Source: Sphingomonas psychrotolerans (GTDB lineage: Bacteria > Pseudomonadota > Alphaproteobacteria > Sphingomonadales > Sphingomonadaceae). From it: a stretch of DNA of 64,000 nucleotides. The notes under the pieces were generated by a model that saw only the letters and a program-made list of their open reading frames with translations, did not search any database and was not told the DNA's origin. The position numbers and the translations under genes are program-made. Below, in pieces: positions 43,583 through 51,426 of the stretch (position 1 is its first letter; every line of letters begins with the position of its first letter). The stretch spans positions 91,489 to 155,488 of the forward strand of contig NZ_CP024924.1 of NCBI RefSeq assembly GCF_002796605.1. The letters run 5' to 3'.

Positions 43583-44080
43583 ATGAACATCGGCACCATC
43601 CAGCAGAACGCCAGCGGCACCTACACCGGCAAGATCTCGACGCTGACGGTCGCGATCGTCATTGCGCTGCGCACCGTGCAGTCCGTCAACCCGCGCGCAC
43701 CCAAGTTCGAGATCCTCGCGCTTTCCGCTGCCCGTCAGTGGGTGCAGGTCGGCGCGCTGTTCGAACTGTCGTCGAACTCGAGCGGCGAGACGTTCCTGAA
43801 CGGCAAAATCGAGGATCCGAGCCTCGACAAGCCGCTCTACATCTCGGCGTTCCGCCAGGAGGACGGCTCCTACAACATCGTCTGGTCGCGCCCGAACCGC
43901 CGTCGCGATGCGCCGACTGATACCGTGAGCGCCGACGACGGTCTGCCGCCCCTGCCTGGAGCGGACGAAGCCGCTCCGCCTGTCGGCACCGATGGCCTGG
44001 GTGAATCCTCGGCCGAGGGCGGGTTCGGTGGCGCACCCGCGGGCGGCCGCCGCCGCCGCACGCCGGAAATGGCCGACTGA
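43583..44080 (+). CDS. DUF736 domain protein with C-terminal extension
   Basis: 165 residues from ATG 43583 (AGGAG 8 bp upstream). Residues 1-110 are DUF736: MNIGTIQQNASGTYTGKIST, RAPKFEILAL, WVQVGALFELSSNSSGETFL and DKPLYISAFRQEDGSYNIVW. The tail is acidic and Gly-rich, ending GGRRRRTPEMAD. DUF736 genes are a hallmark of alphaproteobacterial conjugative plasmids; no activity has been shown. The leader (43505-43582) contains GAGAGTGTG shared with the methyltransferase-helicase leader. A strong terminator follows. Confidence 0.88.
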   Translation: MNIGTIQQNASGTYTGKISTLTVAIVIALRTVQSVNPRAPKFEILALSAARQWVQVGALFELSSNSSGETFLNGKIEDPSLDKPLYISAFRQEDGSYNIVWSRPNRRRDAPTDTVSADDGLPPLPGADEAAPPVGTDGLGESSAEGGFGGAPAGGRRRRTPEMAD

Positions 44081-44104
44081 TCTGCACGTACCATCGTCGT
44101 TCAG

Positions 44105-44140
44105 GGCCTGCTTCGCTTGCGCGAAGCGGGCCCTTTTTTC
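44105..44140 (+). terminator. Rho-independent terminator after the DUF736 gene
   Basis: GGGCC-T-GCTTCGC and GCGAAGC-G-GGCCC form a 13-bp stem with one T-G pair around TTGC, followed by TTTTTT. Confidence 0.85.
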
Positions 44141-44169
44141 GTTCCGTTGCCCGGTGACCTTGAAAAGCA

Positions 44170-44193
44170 TCCGGAAACTCCGTACTTTCCGGA
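44170..44193. promoter_or_regulatory. Inverted-repeat operator before the antitoxin gene
   Basis: TCCGGAAA (44170-44177) and TTTCCGGA (44186-44193) are perfect 8-bp arms 8 bases apart, ending 13 bp before the antitoxin ATG. This is the expected place for autoregulation by a Phd/YefM-type antitoxin. Confidence 0.6.
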
Positions 44194-44206
44194 TAGGAGA
44201 ATCGCT

Positions 44207-44473
44207 ATGCCGCAAACTGCCAGTTCCGTCGAGGTGTCGAAGTCGTTCGGCCGTTTCGGCCGTCAGGCTCTCGAGAGCCCGCTCACGATCACGCATCATG
44301 GCCATGAGAGTCTCGTGCTCTTGTCGCACGCAGAATATCTGCGCCTCAAGAGCCGGGACCGTCAGGTTTACGCGCTCGATGAGGTTCCGGACGATATCGC
44401 AGAGGGCGTGCGCGCCGCGCGCGCGCCCTCTGCCGCGGCGGCGTTCGACAATGAGGTCGGGTCTGACGCGTGA
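44207..44473 (+). CDS. Phd/YefM-like antitoxin
   Basis: 88 residues from ATG 44207 (AGGAG 7-8 bp upstream). The N-terminus (VEVSKSFGRFGRQALESPLTITHHGHESLVLLSHAEYLRL) is the Phd-type DNA-binding fold; the C-terminus is a flexible acidic tail (DEVPDDIAEGVRAARAP) suited to wrapping a toxin. The toxin GTG overlaps the stop by four bases. An inverted repeat upstream is a likely self-operator. Phd folds are usually paired with Doc, RelE or YoeB, whereas here the partner looks PemK/MazF-like. Confidence 0.8.
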   Translation: MPQTASSVEVSKSFGRFGRQALESPLTITHHGHESLVLLSHAEYLRLKSRDRQVYALDEVPDDIAEGVRAARAPSAAAAFDNEVGSDA

Positions 44474-44907
44474 GAGTTCCTGATCCGGTTCCAGGCCTCC
44501 TCATCCGCTACGCATACCTCTGGACACACGAAGCAAAGGCCGGCCAGGAAGAGGGCGGCAAAGACCGCCCGTGCGCCGTCCTGCTAACCGCGACGACCAA
44601 GGCCGGCGCCAAGGTCGTCACCGTGTTGCCGGTTACGCACACCCCCCCGGCTGACGCAGCACTCGCTGTCGAGATACCAGCCGCGACCAAGGCGCGTCTC
44701 GGCCTTGATGACGAACGATCCTGGGTGATCCTCACCGAGCTCAATCACTTCCAATGGCCCGGACCCGACCTCCGTCCGGCGCCTGGCGACCCGGCAGGCG
44801 ACGTTGCCTATGGGTTGCTGCCGGCGAGCCTCTACGAGACCATTCGCACCCGCTGGCTTGCCGCATACGACGCCGGCAAGGTCGCGCAGGTGAAGCGCAC
44901 GTCCTGA
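44470..44907 (+). CDS. PemK/MazF-like toxin
   Basis: 145 residues from GTG 44470, which overlaps the antitoxin stop (GTGA). The core GKDRPCAVLLTATTKAGAKVVTVLPVTHTPP and the following AVEIPAATKARLGLDDERSW resemble the CcdB/PemK-like barrel of MazF-type endoribonucleases. A WPGPDLRP motif near 96-103 is typical of the alphaproteobacterial subgroup. It would cut mRNA when the antitoxin is lost, which stabilises the plasmid. RNase activity is inferred from similarity only. Confidence 0.75.
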   Translation: MRVPDPVPGLLIRYAYLWTHEAKAGQEEGGKDRPCAVLLTATTKAGAKVVTVLPVTHTPPADAALAVEIPAATKARLGLDDERSWVILTELNHFQWPGPDLRPAPGDPAGDVAYGLLPASLYETIRTRWLAAYDAGKVAQVKRTS

Positions 44908-45177
44908 TCCACGCCCACAATGCCGGTGATGATGCCGGTCGCGCGTGCTGGCGTCATTGGCCACGACGCCCTTCCTTCGCCTGTTCCTGACACCTGCGGC
45001 GAGACAGGCTCGCATCACAACCCCTTCCGGTCGCCCGTGTTGCCGCTGCGCGGCTGCCCGCGCCAGCTCCCCTCCAGGGGTTCCCCTGCGCTGGCGCTCC
45101 GGTGCGATGCGACCCTGCACGCCGCTCTTTCGGTGTCACCGGCGGGAAGGCCGTCGGACCCAACAAGGAGCAGCGCC

Positions 45178-45498
45178 ATGAACAACGTCAACATCGCCGG
45201 CCGCGTCGTCAAGGATCCCGAGACCCGCGGCAGCGTCACCACCCTCATCGTCGCCACCGACCGCGTGAAACTCAAGGACGGAAAGACCTATATCGACGAA
45301 GCCACCGGCTACACCGCCAAGGAGACCGAGTTCCACAAGGTCACCTGCTTCAACGGGCTCAGCCGGTCCGGCGCCTCGCGCAAGAAGGGGGATGTCGTCG
45401 CGATCAGTGGCAGCCTCCACTATTCGACCTGGGAGGACCGCGATGGGATCACCCGCTACGGCTGCGAGATCTGGGCCGACAAGATCGACTTCTTCTGA
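45178..45498 (+). CDS. Small single-stranded DNA-binding (SSB-like) protein
   Basis: 106 residues from ATG 45178, with AAGGAG 7-9 bp upstream. It is an OB-fold of SSB type: MNNVNIAGRVVKDPETRG, a central TEFHKVTCFNGLSRS and KKGDVVAISGSLHYSTWEDRDG. It lacks the long acidic tail of chromosomal SSB and ends at WADKIDFF. Plasmid SSB-like proteins protect transferred strands and can block recipient SOS. A bidirectional hairpin separates it from the convergent gene on the right. The 270 bp before it hold no gene but several GC-rich hairpins. Confidence 0.82.
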   Translation: MNNVNIAGRVVKDPETRGSVTTLIVATDRVKLKDGKTYIDEATGYTAKETEFHKVTCFNGLSRSGASRKKGDVVAISGSLHYSTWEDRDGITRYGCEIWADKIDFF

Positions 45499-45505
45499 AC
45501 GTGCC

Positions 45506-45527
45506 AGGGCGGCGCTTGCGCCGCCCT
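45506..45527. terminator. Hairpin between convergent genes
   Basis: AGGGCGGCGC (45506-45515) and GCGCCGCCCT (45518-45527) form a perfect stem of at least 9 bp, overlapping the stop of the leftward gene. It lacks a clear T-run but may stop transcription from both sides. Confidence 0.5.
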
Positions 45528-46656
45528 AACTTCCCTTCGTGTCCAACGCCGGCGCCAGCGGCATCACCGCTGTGGCGTAGACCCAGGCGCGGGCAAGCTG
45601 GTCCGATAGCGGGTCGCGGAACACCACAAGACACCAGCGGCCTTTGCTCTTCTCGATCGCGAGCAGCATGCCCTTGGGCGCCTTCATCACGACCGCCCCG
45701 GCGCGCTCCGGCGTGCGCCGAAGCGTCGCGTCCCGCGCCAGCTCTGCCCTCGGCAGATTAGCGACATAGGCTTTTTCCGCGCGGCCTTCGGCCTCATAAT
45801 AACGGTGCGTCTCTTGTTGGAGCTCTTCAACTTTCTGGTTGAGATCGCCGAATGCCGCCTTCTCCTGCTGCGACATGTCCGGGTTCAACGCGGCGATCGC
45901 GAGAAGAAGGCCCAGTATACCAGCGAGCCATCCCGACCATTGCAACAATCCCATGTTCTGCAGCTCGGTGATCGTGTTCGGCCCGAGCCGCGGTACGAAA
46001 CTGACGATGAGCGCGAGCAGCTCGCTCTGGAGTTCGACGCTCTCCTCATCCGTCGGCGCGGCCACGATCGCTTCGGCGATCCGTTGCGTCTCCAGGACCA
46101 TCTCGGCCGCCAATGCCGTCGCCGACTGGACAATCCCTTCGCTGGCACGCAGCGTCATCGCGTCGACCAACCGCATCTGCTCGGCGATCGCGCTGAATGC
46201 CGAGAAGCGCGGCAGCGCCTCGGCGATCATCCGGCGCACGCTGTCGCTGCTGCTTGCCACCGCGATCGCCGACGCGACAGTCGATCGATTGAGATCGAAC
46301 GCTTTCACCGTATCGAGCACGCTGCCCGACAGGCGCCGCTGGTCCTCGAAGAGGCCGGCATGTCGCTCAGCGATACTGCGCGCCGTTTCGGTGACAGAAA
46401 GCGCCCATGCGGTACTTGTCAGGGCCTTGAAGGAGGCCTGTTCCTTGCGGTCGCGCTCCAGAGCATCCAGCACGCCGCGATAGGGCCGATCGAAGTCAAC
46501 GCCGCGCATCAGGTTGCGCGCCTCGGTCGCTTCGCGGATCGCTGTCGCCACGGCCCCACCGCCGAGGACATCCCGGAACAGTTTGGTGCGTTCGCGCTCT
46601 TCCCGCAGGTAGCGATCGGCGGCGGTCTCGGTGAAGCCAAAGGGATTGCGTCTCAT
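45526..46656 (-). CDS. Hypothetical membrane protein with C-terminal SH3-like domain
   Basis: 376 residues. A long helical, Ala/Glu-rich N-terminal part (residues 1-230) precedes a single membrane helix near 240 (WSGWLAGILGLLLAIAAL), a short coiled coil (KVEELQQETHRYYEAEGRA) and a C-terminal beta domain (TLRRTPERAGAVVMKAPKGM then GRWCLVVFRD, ARAWVYA) that looks like a bacterial SH3 domain. No signal peptide, so it is probably anchored with the helical part inside. I recognise no family. It is leftward in a rightward region and may be an independent insertion. Confidence 0.6.
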   Translation of the reverse strand: MRRNPFGFTETAADRYLREERERTKLFRDVLGGGAVATAIREATEARNLMRGVDFDRPYRGVLDALERDRKEQASFKALTSTAWALSVTETARSIAERHAGLFEDQRRLSGSVLDTVKAFDLNRSTVASAIAVASSSDSVRRMIAEALPRFSAFSAIAEQMRLVDAMTLRASEGIVQSATALAAEMVLETQRIAEAIVAAPTDEESVELQSELLALIVSFVPRLGPNTITELQNMGLLQWSGWLAGILGLLLAIAALNPDMSQQEKAAFGDLNQKVEELQQETHRYYEAEGRAEKAYVANLPRAELARDATLRRTPERAGAVVMKAPKGMLLAIEKSKGRWCLVVFRDPLSDQLARAWVYATAVMPLAPALDTKGS

Positions 46657-47129
46657 GACGCCGTTTCTGTCAGATCAGTGCGAGCCGTGCGACCAACATT
46701 TGGGCAACCAGAGTGAACCGCGTTCGAAGTGTTCGACGCATCCCGGCATTGCCGGGACCGGCGCTCTACTCGGCTGTCGCCTCCCGGAGCCCGTGCCGGT
46801 CTCCGCCCTGCGGGTGACGATCACCTTGCGATGGCGCCTGGGGCAATTGGAGTGCCCTAAAAAATCTCTCTCTCTGAATGCCTAGATATGACGTGCGGGG
46901 ATCCGAGCCCGTCAAGGATGAGCGGTCCCCCCAATTTTCACGCGGCCCGCCACTCCGCTTCGCTGCGTTCTGGACCACGAGAAAATCGGCTCCCCCACTC
47001 CCCGCTTCGCGGCGTTAACCGGGGTCCGGCTGCGCCGGCTTCCCGGTTAACCTCCCTGACTGCCACGACCGCCGCACGTCGAATGAGATGCCTCATCGAA
47101 TGGATGAGATCCACGACATGGAGGCTATC
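46657..47129. repeat. Intergenic region with structured element E1 (46911-47060)
   Basis: 473 bp with no gene. The part at 46911-47060 contains, in order, GTCAAGGA, a C-run, ATTTTC (46934), GAAAAT (46981), a C-run, CGCTTCGCGGCG (47003-47014) and a perfect 10-bp inverted repeat GTTAACCGGG/CCCGGTTAAC (47014-47023 and 47042-47051) around GGCTGCGCCGGC. The same order of motifs recurs at 50677-50831 before another plasmid gene. It ends 69 bp before the DUF2493 gene. Confidence 0.5.
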
Positions 47130-48104
47130 ATGCAGAACTTCACAAACTTCGCCGACCTCGCCAGCCACATCGCCGCCGCGCGCGAGAATGAAGACCTGAC
47201 GCAGACCTATGAGGGTGCGTTCATCGAACACAGCGAGATGGCCAAGCTGAGCATCGTCGAGGCGCCCGAGGCGCTGGACATGCCCGACCCGGAGCAAGTG
47301 CGCGCTGCCGTCGAAATGATGATGGCGACGATGTTTGATGTGCTGCGCGACACGCGCATGGAGCCCTTCGCGACAGATCTGGTCTGGGGGTTCGCAAACA
47401 GCTTCCACGTTGTGGCCAAGCGCATCGAGGGACGGGAGGATGATGCCGCCAAGAAGCTCGGCGATCTGGCACGCAGCTATGACCCCTCCGAAATCTACGC
47501 GACCGAACTGGAGGACACGCAGCTCCTCTGCCAGACGCTGCAGGGGTGCCGGGAGGCAATGGAATGCATGCGCGACCATGCGGCCGAAATGTACCGCATC
47601 GAAACGGGCAAGCCCTTCTCGCCGGTCCGGGGAAGTCGGGTATCAAGCGCGCTCAACGCCTCGATGATCGACGCCCGGGACTATCTTGCCTCGCGTGCCC
47701 GCGAACGCCGCGAACAGTTTGCGCCCGAAGGGCCGGTGGTGGCCTTCTCCGGAGGCCAGGCATGGGAGGATGCAGACCTGCTCTGGAAGGGTCTGGACGG
47801 CATCAAGGCGCGCATCCCGGAAATGATCCTCGCGACCACGGCGCAGGCCAAGGGCTGCGATGCCGTGGCGCACGCATGGGCGGCCTCGCGCGGCGTGAAG
47901 GTCATCCAGTTCCGCCTCGACCGCAGCCAGGGAAACCGCGCCGCCTTTGTCCGCAACGACCGGATCCTAGGTCTGAAGCCGGTCGAAGCCGTGATCTGCG
48001 AAGGGTCCGGCATCCAGCAGAACCTCGCCCAGAAGCTGCGGCAGGCCGGCGTCCCGCTGCACATCGTCCGCCTCGCGCATCAGCGCACCGCACAGCGGGC
48101 ATGA
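47130..48104 (+). CDS. DUF2493 SLOG-domain (YspA/YpsA-related) protein
   Basis: 324 residues from ATG 47130 (GGAGG 5 bp upstream). The first 200 residues are helical with FTNFADLASHIAAARE and a TELEDTQLLCQTLQG motif. The C-terminal 120 are a Rossmann-like SLOG fold: VVAFSGGQAWEDADLLWKGLD, CDAVAHAWAASRGVKVIQF, NDRILGLKPVEAVICEGSGI and GVPLHIVR. SLOG domains bind nucleotide-derived ligands. DUF2493 genes are constant members of alphaproteobacterial plasmid backbones. A structured non-coding element precedes it. Confidence 0.85.
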   Translation: MQNFTNFADLASHIAAARENEDLTQTYEGAFIEHSEMAKLSIVEAPEALDMPDPEQVRAAVEMMMATMFDVLRDTRMEPFATDLVWGFANSFHVVAKRIEGREDDAAKKLGDLARSYDPSEIYATELEDTQLLCQTLQGCREAMECMRDHAAEMYRIETGKPFSPVRGSRVSSALNASMIDARDYLASRARERREQFAPEGPVVAFSGGQAWEDADLLWKGLDGIKARIPEMILATTAQAKGCDAVAHAWAASRGVKVIQFRLDRSQGNRAAFVRNDRILGLKPVEAVICEGSGIQQNLAQKLRQAGVPLHIVRLAHQRTAQRA

Positions 48105-48270
48105 GCACGCATGGAGAGGCTCTGGCTTCGGCCGGGGCCTCTCCATTCTTTTCTCGTGTCGACATGCGGCGCTCAGGGGCATCGAGCCCCTTCGCGCCGC
48201 GGAGACTGAGCGCATTTTGCGCTCGCGGGGCTTGCTGACCGACCAACTTCGAGCCCGCCAGAGCAGACAA

Positions 48271-48283
48271 AAGGGGAGGGGGG
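48271..48283 (+). repeat. Purine-rich leader element
   Basis: AAGGGGAGGGGGG, ending 33 bp before the start of the next gene. A GC-rich hairpin region (GGCGC...GCGCC, about 48169-48198) lies further upstream. Confidence 0.45.
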
Positions 48284-48315
48284 TGGACCCATGCGGTTCA
48301 ACAAGGGAGGACGAG

Positions 48316-48894
48316 ATGTCCATCACGTTCCGCATCGCCACCGCCGCCGACGATCTGCAAGGCCCGGTCGCCACCATCAATGCCCGCCAGCTCGCCGCTT
48401 TCCGTACGTTCTTGCGCGAAGAGAGTGTGCGGACGGCAACCGTCCTGCTTGATCCCGACGCCGCCCAGGATGAGTTCCTCTCCTCTCATTTCGAGGGGCG
48501 CGTCTGCCCGCTCGCGCTCGCGTCCGTGGCACGCGTGTTCGACTACCAGGGCGACGTGATCAGCGTCGTCGAAGAGGCGCAGTTCCGGTGTCGCCGGGTC
48601 AGCGTGTTTCGTGTCGAGGAGACCGGCTCGATCCGGATGCGGGTCGCGCTGACCTCTGACGTCGGCGCCGAACTCGACCTCACCACGGACAATGCCCACG
48701 CCTTGCTCGAAGGACTCGGTCTTCGCCCCGACAGTGTCGGTGAAATCCCGATCGACACGGTGCGCGCGCGGCTGGCTAGTCCGGCCGTCCGGCGACGCGC
48801 TGCCGAGCATGGCGTTACCGCCTATCTGGATCGGCTCGATCAGCTGCTCGCGACCGCAGCTGCCGACGACACTTCACGGCTGGAATGGGCATAG
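48316..48894 (+). CDS. Hypothetical plasmid protein
   Basis: 192 residues from ATG 48316, with GGGAGG 5 bp upstream. N-terminal part: ITFRIATAADDLQGPVATIN and a helical REESVRTATVLLDPDAAQDE. The middle contains a beta-rich RRVSVFRVEETGSIRMRVAL, and the C-terminus a helical AVRRRAAEHGVTAYLDRLDQL. No family is recognised. It is preceded by the purine-rich leader element and followed by a strong terminator, so it forms its own transcription unit. Confidence 0.6.
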   Translation: MSITFRIATAADDLQGPVATINARQLAAFRTFLREESVRTATVLLDPDAAQDEFLSSHFEGRVCPLALASVARVFDYQGDVISVVEEAQFRCRRVSVFRVEETGSIRMRVALTSDVGAELDLTTDNAHALLEGLGLRPDSVGEIPIDTVRARLASPAVRRRAAEHGVTAYLDRLDQLLATAAADDTSRLEWA

Positions 48895-48922
48895 CCTCCG
48901 TCCGGAGTCTGCCGATGAAGGA

Positions 48923-48956
48923 GGGCGCGCTACACCGCTGGCGCGCCCTTTTTTTT
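48923..48956 (+). terminator. Rho-independent terminator
   Basis: GGGCGCGC (48923-48930) and GCGCGCCC (48941-48948) form an 8-bp stem followed by TTTTTTTT. Confidence 0.88.
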
Positions 48957-48987
48957 GACTGCCTGGTGCAAGCTTGGGCAATCGCCC

Positions 48988-49170
48988 TCAGGCAGCGCCT
49001 GACCCATCATCGCGCGGCAAATGCGACGCCCCGGTCATCATGTCCACAGCCATTTTCAGATGCACGGCTGGCGCTGTCTCCCCGACCGCGTCGAGCAGCG
49101 CGAGTGCCTGCCGCATCAGCGCCAACGCGAGGGCACGCGTGACCACCGGGTCTTTTCGATCTTTATCCAT
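48988..49170 (-). CDS. Small helical hypothetical protein
   Basis: 60 residues from ATG 49170 (MDKDRKDPVVTRALALALMR). Two amphipathic helices (residues 10-25 and 35-47) and a short acidic tail. From memory, similar short proteins beginning MDKDRK or alike are widespread in sphingomonads. A longer upstream frame has atypical Arg/His-rich composition and is not supported. No function is known. Confidence 0.5.
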   Translation of the reverse strand: MDKDRKDPVVTRALALALMRQALALLDAVGETAPAVHLKMAVDMMTGASHLPRDDGSGAA

Positions 49171-49501
49171 TTCGGTCGTCCAGGCGCGTGGATGACGGCG
49201 ACAGTGCCGGTACGCCTGCCCAACAACTCCCGCGCGCTGGGCGCGGGAGCCGGGGCTGGTAACACGCCGAGACATGCGCCTACGCTTTTAGTGCCGAGGC
49301 ACCTGGACATATGCGCAGGCACCCCGGCGTGAAGATCACACCGAGTTGCCGTTCTCAGCGGGATTACCAGTCCCGGCGCTGCCCGTTTTGCAGCGCCCGT
49401 TGGAACTAACACAGCAGGTCGGATGAACCAACTGCAAGGAGGCGTCGTCCCATCAAAACGCGCAGCGTCGCGTCCTGCAGCTCCTTCGCTGGGATCGCCG
49501 A
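49171..49501. other. Intergenic region, no gene seen
   Basis: About 330 bp. A perfect 9-bp hairpin CTCCCGCGC/GCGCGGGAG (49227-49249) is present. Frames crossing the region are Arg/Pro-rich and lack any motif. No RNA gene or mobile element was recognised. Confidence 0.3.
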
Positions 49502-49993
49502 TCAGGACTTGTTCAGCGCGATCTTTCGCGTGAAATGCAGCGCCGGCAGGCCCGATATACTGTCGATAATGTTGACCGGCGCCGCATTGAAAATGGTTTT
49601 TGCCACGCGCTGCGAGACGGCATGATCGACGTCGATCACGGCTTCGACATGAATGCACGGGATACCGGCGGCACTCATGCCGTCGGTCAGCTCCGCCAGT
49701 GCCGCCGCCAGGGTTGCTTTGGCCAGTCCCTGTCCGCGAAAGGCCTCGGCGACGGCATAGCCGAGATTAAAGACGGGATGGCCGTCCTCCGTGCCGCTTT
49801 GCGCGAACATCACTAAGGCCTTCAGCGTGCGCCCATCACTGCGCATATAGTTGAACCGGGCCAGGCCATTCGGCCGGTCTGGCGCGAACAACAGGGTGGG
49901 ATCGAGGCGACCGGGCTGGACCGGTATCTGGCCTCGCGCGAACGCTCCCTGAAACAATGCGAGCGCGCCCGCCGGGTCGGTCATCTCAGGCAC
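49502..49993 (-). CDS. GNAT-family N-acetyltransferase
   Basis: 163 residues. The acetyl-CoA-binding motif is seen as NLGYAVAEAFRGQGLAKATL near 75-94, with the Q/R-x-x-G-x-A pattern as RGQGLA; a preceding strand carries LKALVMFAQS, and VEAVIDVDHAVSQRVAKTIF matches the later part of the fold. The substrate is unknown. It lies 22 bp after the leftward gene at 50016 and is probably co-transcribed with it. Confidence 0.75.
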   Translation of the reverse strand: MPEMTDPAGALALFQGAFARGQIPVQPGRLDPTLLFAPDRPNGLARFNYMRSDGRTLKALVMFAQSGTEDGHPVFNLGYAVAEAFRGQGLAKATLAAALAELTDGMSAAGIPCIHVEAVIDVDHAVSQRVAKTIFNAAPVNIIDSISGLPALHFTRKIALNKS

Positions 49994-50015
49994 AAGGCAT
50001 CCTTTCGCGCCGCAT

Positions 50016-50549
50016 CTACAGTCGCATCTTGATCGTGCGCGGATCGGCCCCGGCGAGCAGCGCGTCGCGTGCCTCGGTCGCCTCCGCGATCACCTTGTCG
50101 GGAAAATCGCGAACCAGATAGGGCACCTCTGCGCCCCGCCGACTAGAGTTGATCAAACCGTCGACCTCACGCCAGACGATATCGAAATCTGGAGCGAAGG
50201 TGAGCGCGGAACGGTCGCCGCTCGGTGTGATGCAATGCAGCTTGGTCTGCGACAGCACGACCGAATGGAAGTAGAAGATGCCGTTGCGCTTCCACCAGCC
50301 CGATACGTGCCGGCTCTCGCCGCTGGGGTCGAGTTTTACATAGGTCCCAACATTCTGGTGGCAGCGCTGCGGCTCCATCTTCATATAGGCCAGCTGCGCA
50401 TCGGGCACCCGGTGTATCTGGTAGAACTTCAGCGCGCGGATCTCGTCGTTGAGCGCGTCTTCCTCTGGCGATGTGGGCGCCATCAAACGTTCCAGCTCGA
50501 CGATCATCCGCGCCCGCAATTCCTCGCGCCGCCCCTTTGCTTCACCCAC
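50016..50549 (-). CDS. Conserved hypothetical protein
   Basis: 177 residues starting MGEAKGRREELRARMI. After a charged N-terminal helix come RALKFYQIHRVPDAQLAYMK, RCHQNVGTYVKLDPSG, HVSGWWKRNGIFYFHSVV and TFAPDFDIVWREVDGL, an apparently compact alpha/beta domain with CHQN conserved in look. I do not recognise the family. Together with the GNAT gene it forms a two-gene leftward unit. Confidence 0.6.
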   Translation of the reverse strand: MGEAKGRREELRARMIVELERLMAPTSPEEDALNDEIRALKFYQIHRVPDAQLAYMKMEPQRCHQNVGTYVKLDPSGESRHVSGWWKRNGIFYFHSVVLSQTKLHCITPSGDRSALTFAPDFDIVWREVDGLINSSRRGAEVPYLVRDFPDKVIAEATEARDALLAGADPRTIKMRL

Positions 50550-50656
50550 GCCCGCTACTCCACTTCACATCTTGTCCCTGCGGCGACCTATAGCAGTCTC
50601 CGCTGCACCGTTACGCGTTCATCAGAGGATAAAATCTCTCACAGAATTCCGAGTGT

Positions 50657-50831
50657 GTCGTTGAGCGAGCCGCCGCGTCAAGGACGGCGGGGCCCCACCA
50701 TTTTCTTCGGCGGGTCGGGCCTCAGTGCATCCTTCCGGCGGCGGTGGCCGCCGAAGAAAATCGTGACCCCCACCGCCGCTTCGCGGCGCCGGCTGTGCCG
50801 GCGTCCGTGACCCGGCGGCTCGCTCAACGAC
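50657..50831. repeat. Structured non-coding element E2 (nested inverted repeats)
   Basis: Outer arms GTCGTTGAGCGAGCCGCCG (50657-50675) and its exact complement (50813-50831) are 19 bp and perfect. An inner pair ATTTTCTTCGGCGG (50700-50713) and its complement (50748-50761) are 14 bp and perfect. CGCTTCGCGGCG (50777-50788) and GGCTGTGCCGGC follow. Motif order is shared with element E1 at 46911-47060. It ends 39 bp before the next gene. Confidence 0.6.
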
Positions 50832-50869
50832 GGCCATTCCCCTGTCATTCAAGACGACAGGAGGAAACC

Positions 50870-51094
50870 ATGCAGACGATCTCGACCGCCGCCCACGCCG
50901 ACACCGCCAACTATCTCGCCGCGCTGGCCTTCGCGGAGCGTCGCGCACTTCACAGTTTCTTCGACCAACACGTCGTCGAGGACGCGCCCGGGCGGTACAT
51001 CGCGGTCGACGAGGGCGACTACAACGCGCTGCCGATGACGCTCATCGACCGGGTGGTCCATACGGTCCCAGGCCGGATGTCCGACGAGTTCTAA
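50870..51094 (+). CDS. Small hypothetical plasmid protein
   Basis: 74 residues from ATG 50870, with a strong GGAGGAA 4-6 bp upstream. An N-terminal helix (TANYLAALAFAERRALHSFF) is followed by a short beta part (GRYIAVDEGDYNALPMTLI). It is acidic and soluble. It is preceded by structured element E2 and followed by a terminator, so it is a single-gene unit. No family is recognised. Confidence 0.6.
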   Translation: MQTISTAAHADTANYLAALAFAERRALHSFFDQHVVEDAPGRYIAVDEGDYNALPMTLIDRVVHTVPGRMSDEF

Positions 51095-51101
51095 AGGATC
51101 A

Positions 51102-51132
51102 GGGGAGGGGCCTCGCGCCTCTCCCTTTTTTT
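51102..51132 (+). terminator. Rho-independent terminator
   Basis: GGGAGGGGC pairs with GCCTCTCCC (one G-T wobble) across a short loop, followed by TTTTTTT (51126-51132). Confidence 0.75.
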
Positions 51133-51207
51133 GCTGGGAGAGGAACGGACATGGGGGGCATCGAACCCCCCATGTCCGTGCCGCGCCAATGGCGCGGCAG
51201 GATGCCG

Positions 51208-51426
51208 TCAGGCGGCCAAACGCTTTTCGACGGCCTCGATTCCGAGCGTCTTGATCCGGTCCGTCAGCGCCGCCAACCGTTTGGCTTCGAGCTTCAGTAG
51301 ACCCGACTTCTCGACGGTCGATATCGCCTGCTCGCGCTCCTTTTCTTCGAGCCGTTTGCGTCGCTCTTCGAGCCGCCGCGCATCTTCCTCGAACGCCAAA
51401 CGCTCCTGTTCCAGTGTCTTTGCCAT
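51208..51426 (-). CDS. Small coiled-coil protein
   Basis: 72 residues, almost entirely charged heptads (ARRLEERRKRLEEKEREQAI), ending KTLGIEAVEKRLAA. A soluble, dimeric coiled coil is likely. Such short proteins are common near transfer regions of alphaproteobacterial plasmids; the role is unknown. It reads leftward, away from the putative oriT region and the transfer genes. Confidence 0.6.
   Translation of the reverse strand: MAKTLEQERLAFEEDARRLEERRKRLEEKEREQAISTVEKSGLLKLEAKRLAALTDRIKTLGIEAVEKRLAA

Noticed and set aside
46722..46734. GTTC-N5-GTTC resembling a LexA box
   Set aside because: The spacer is 5 bases instead of the required 7.
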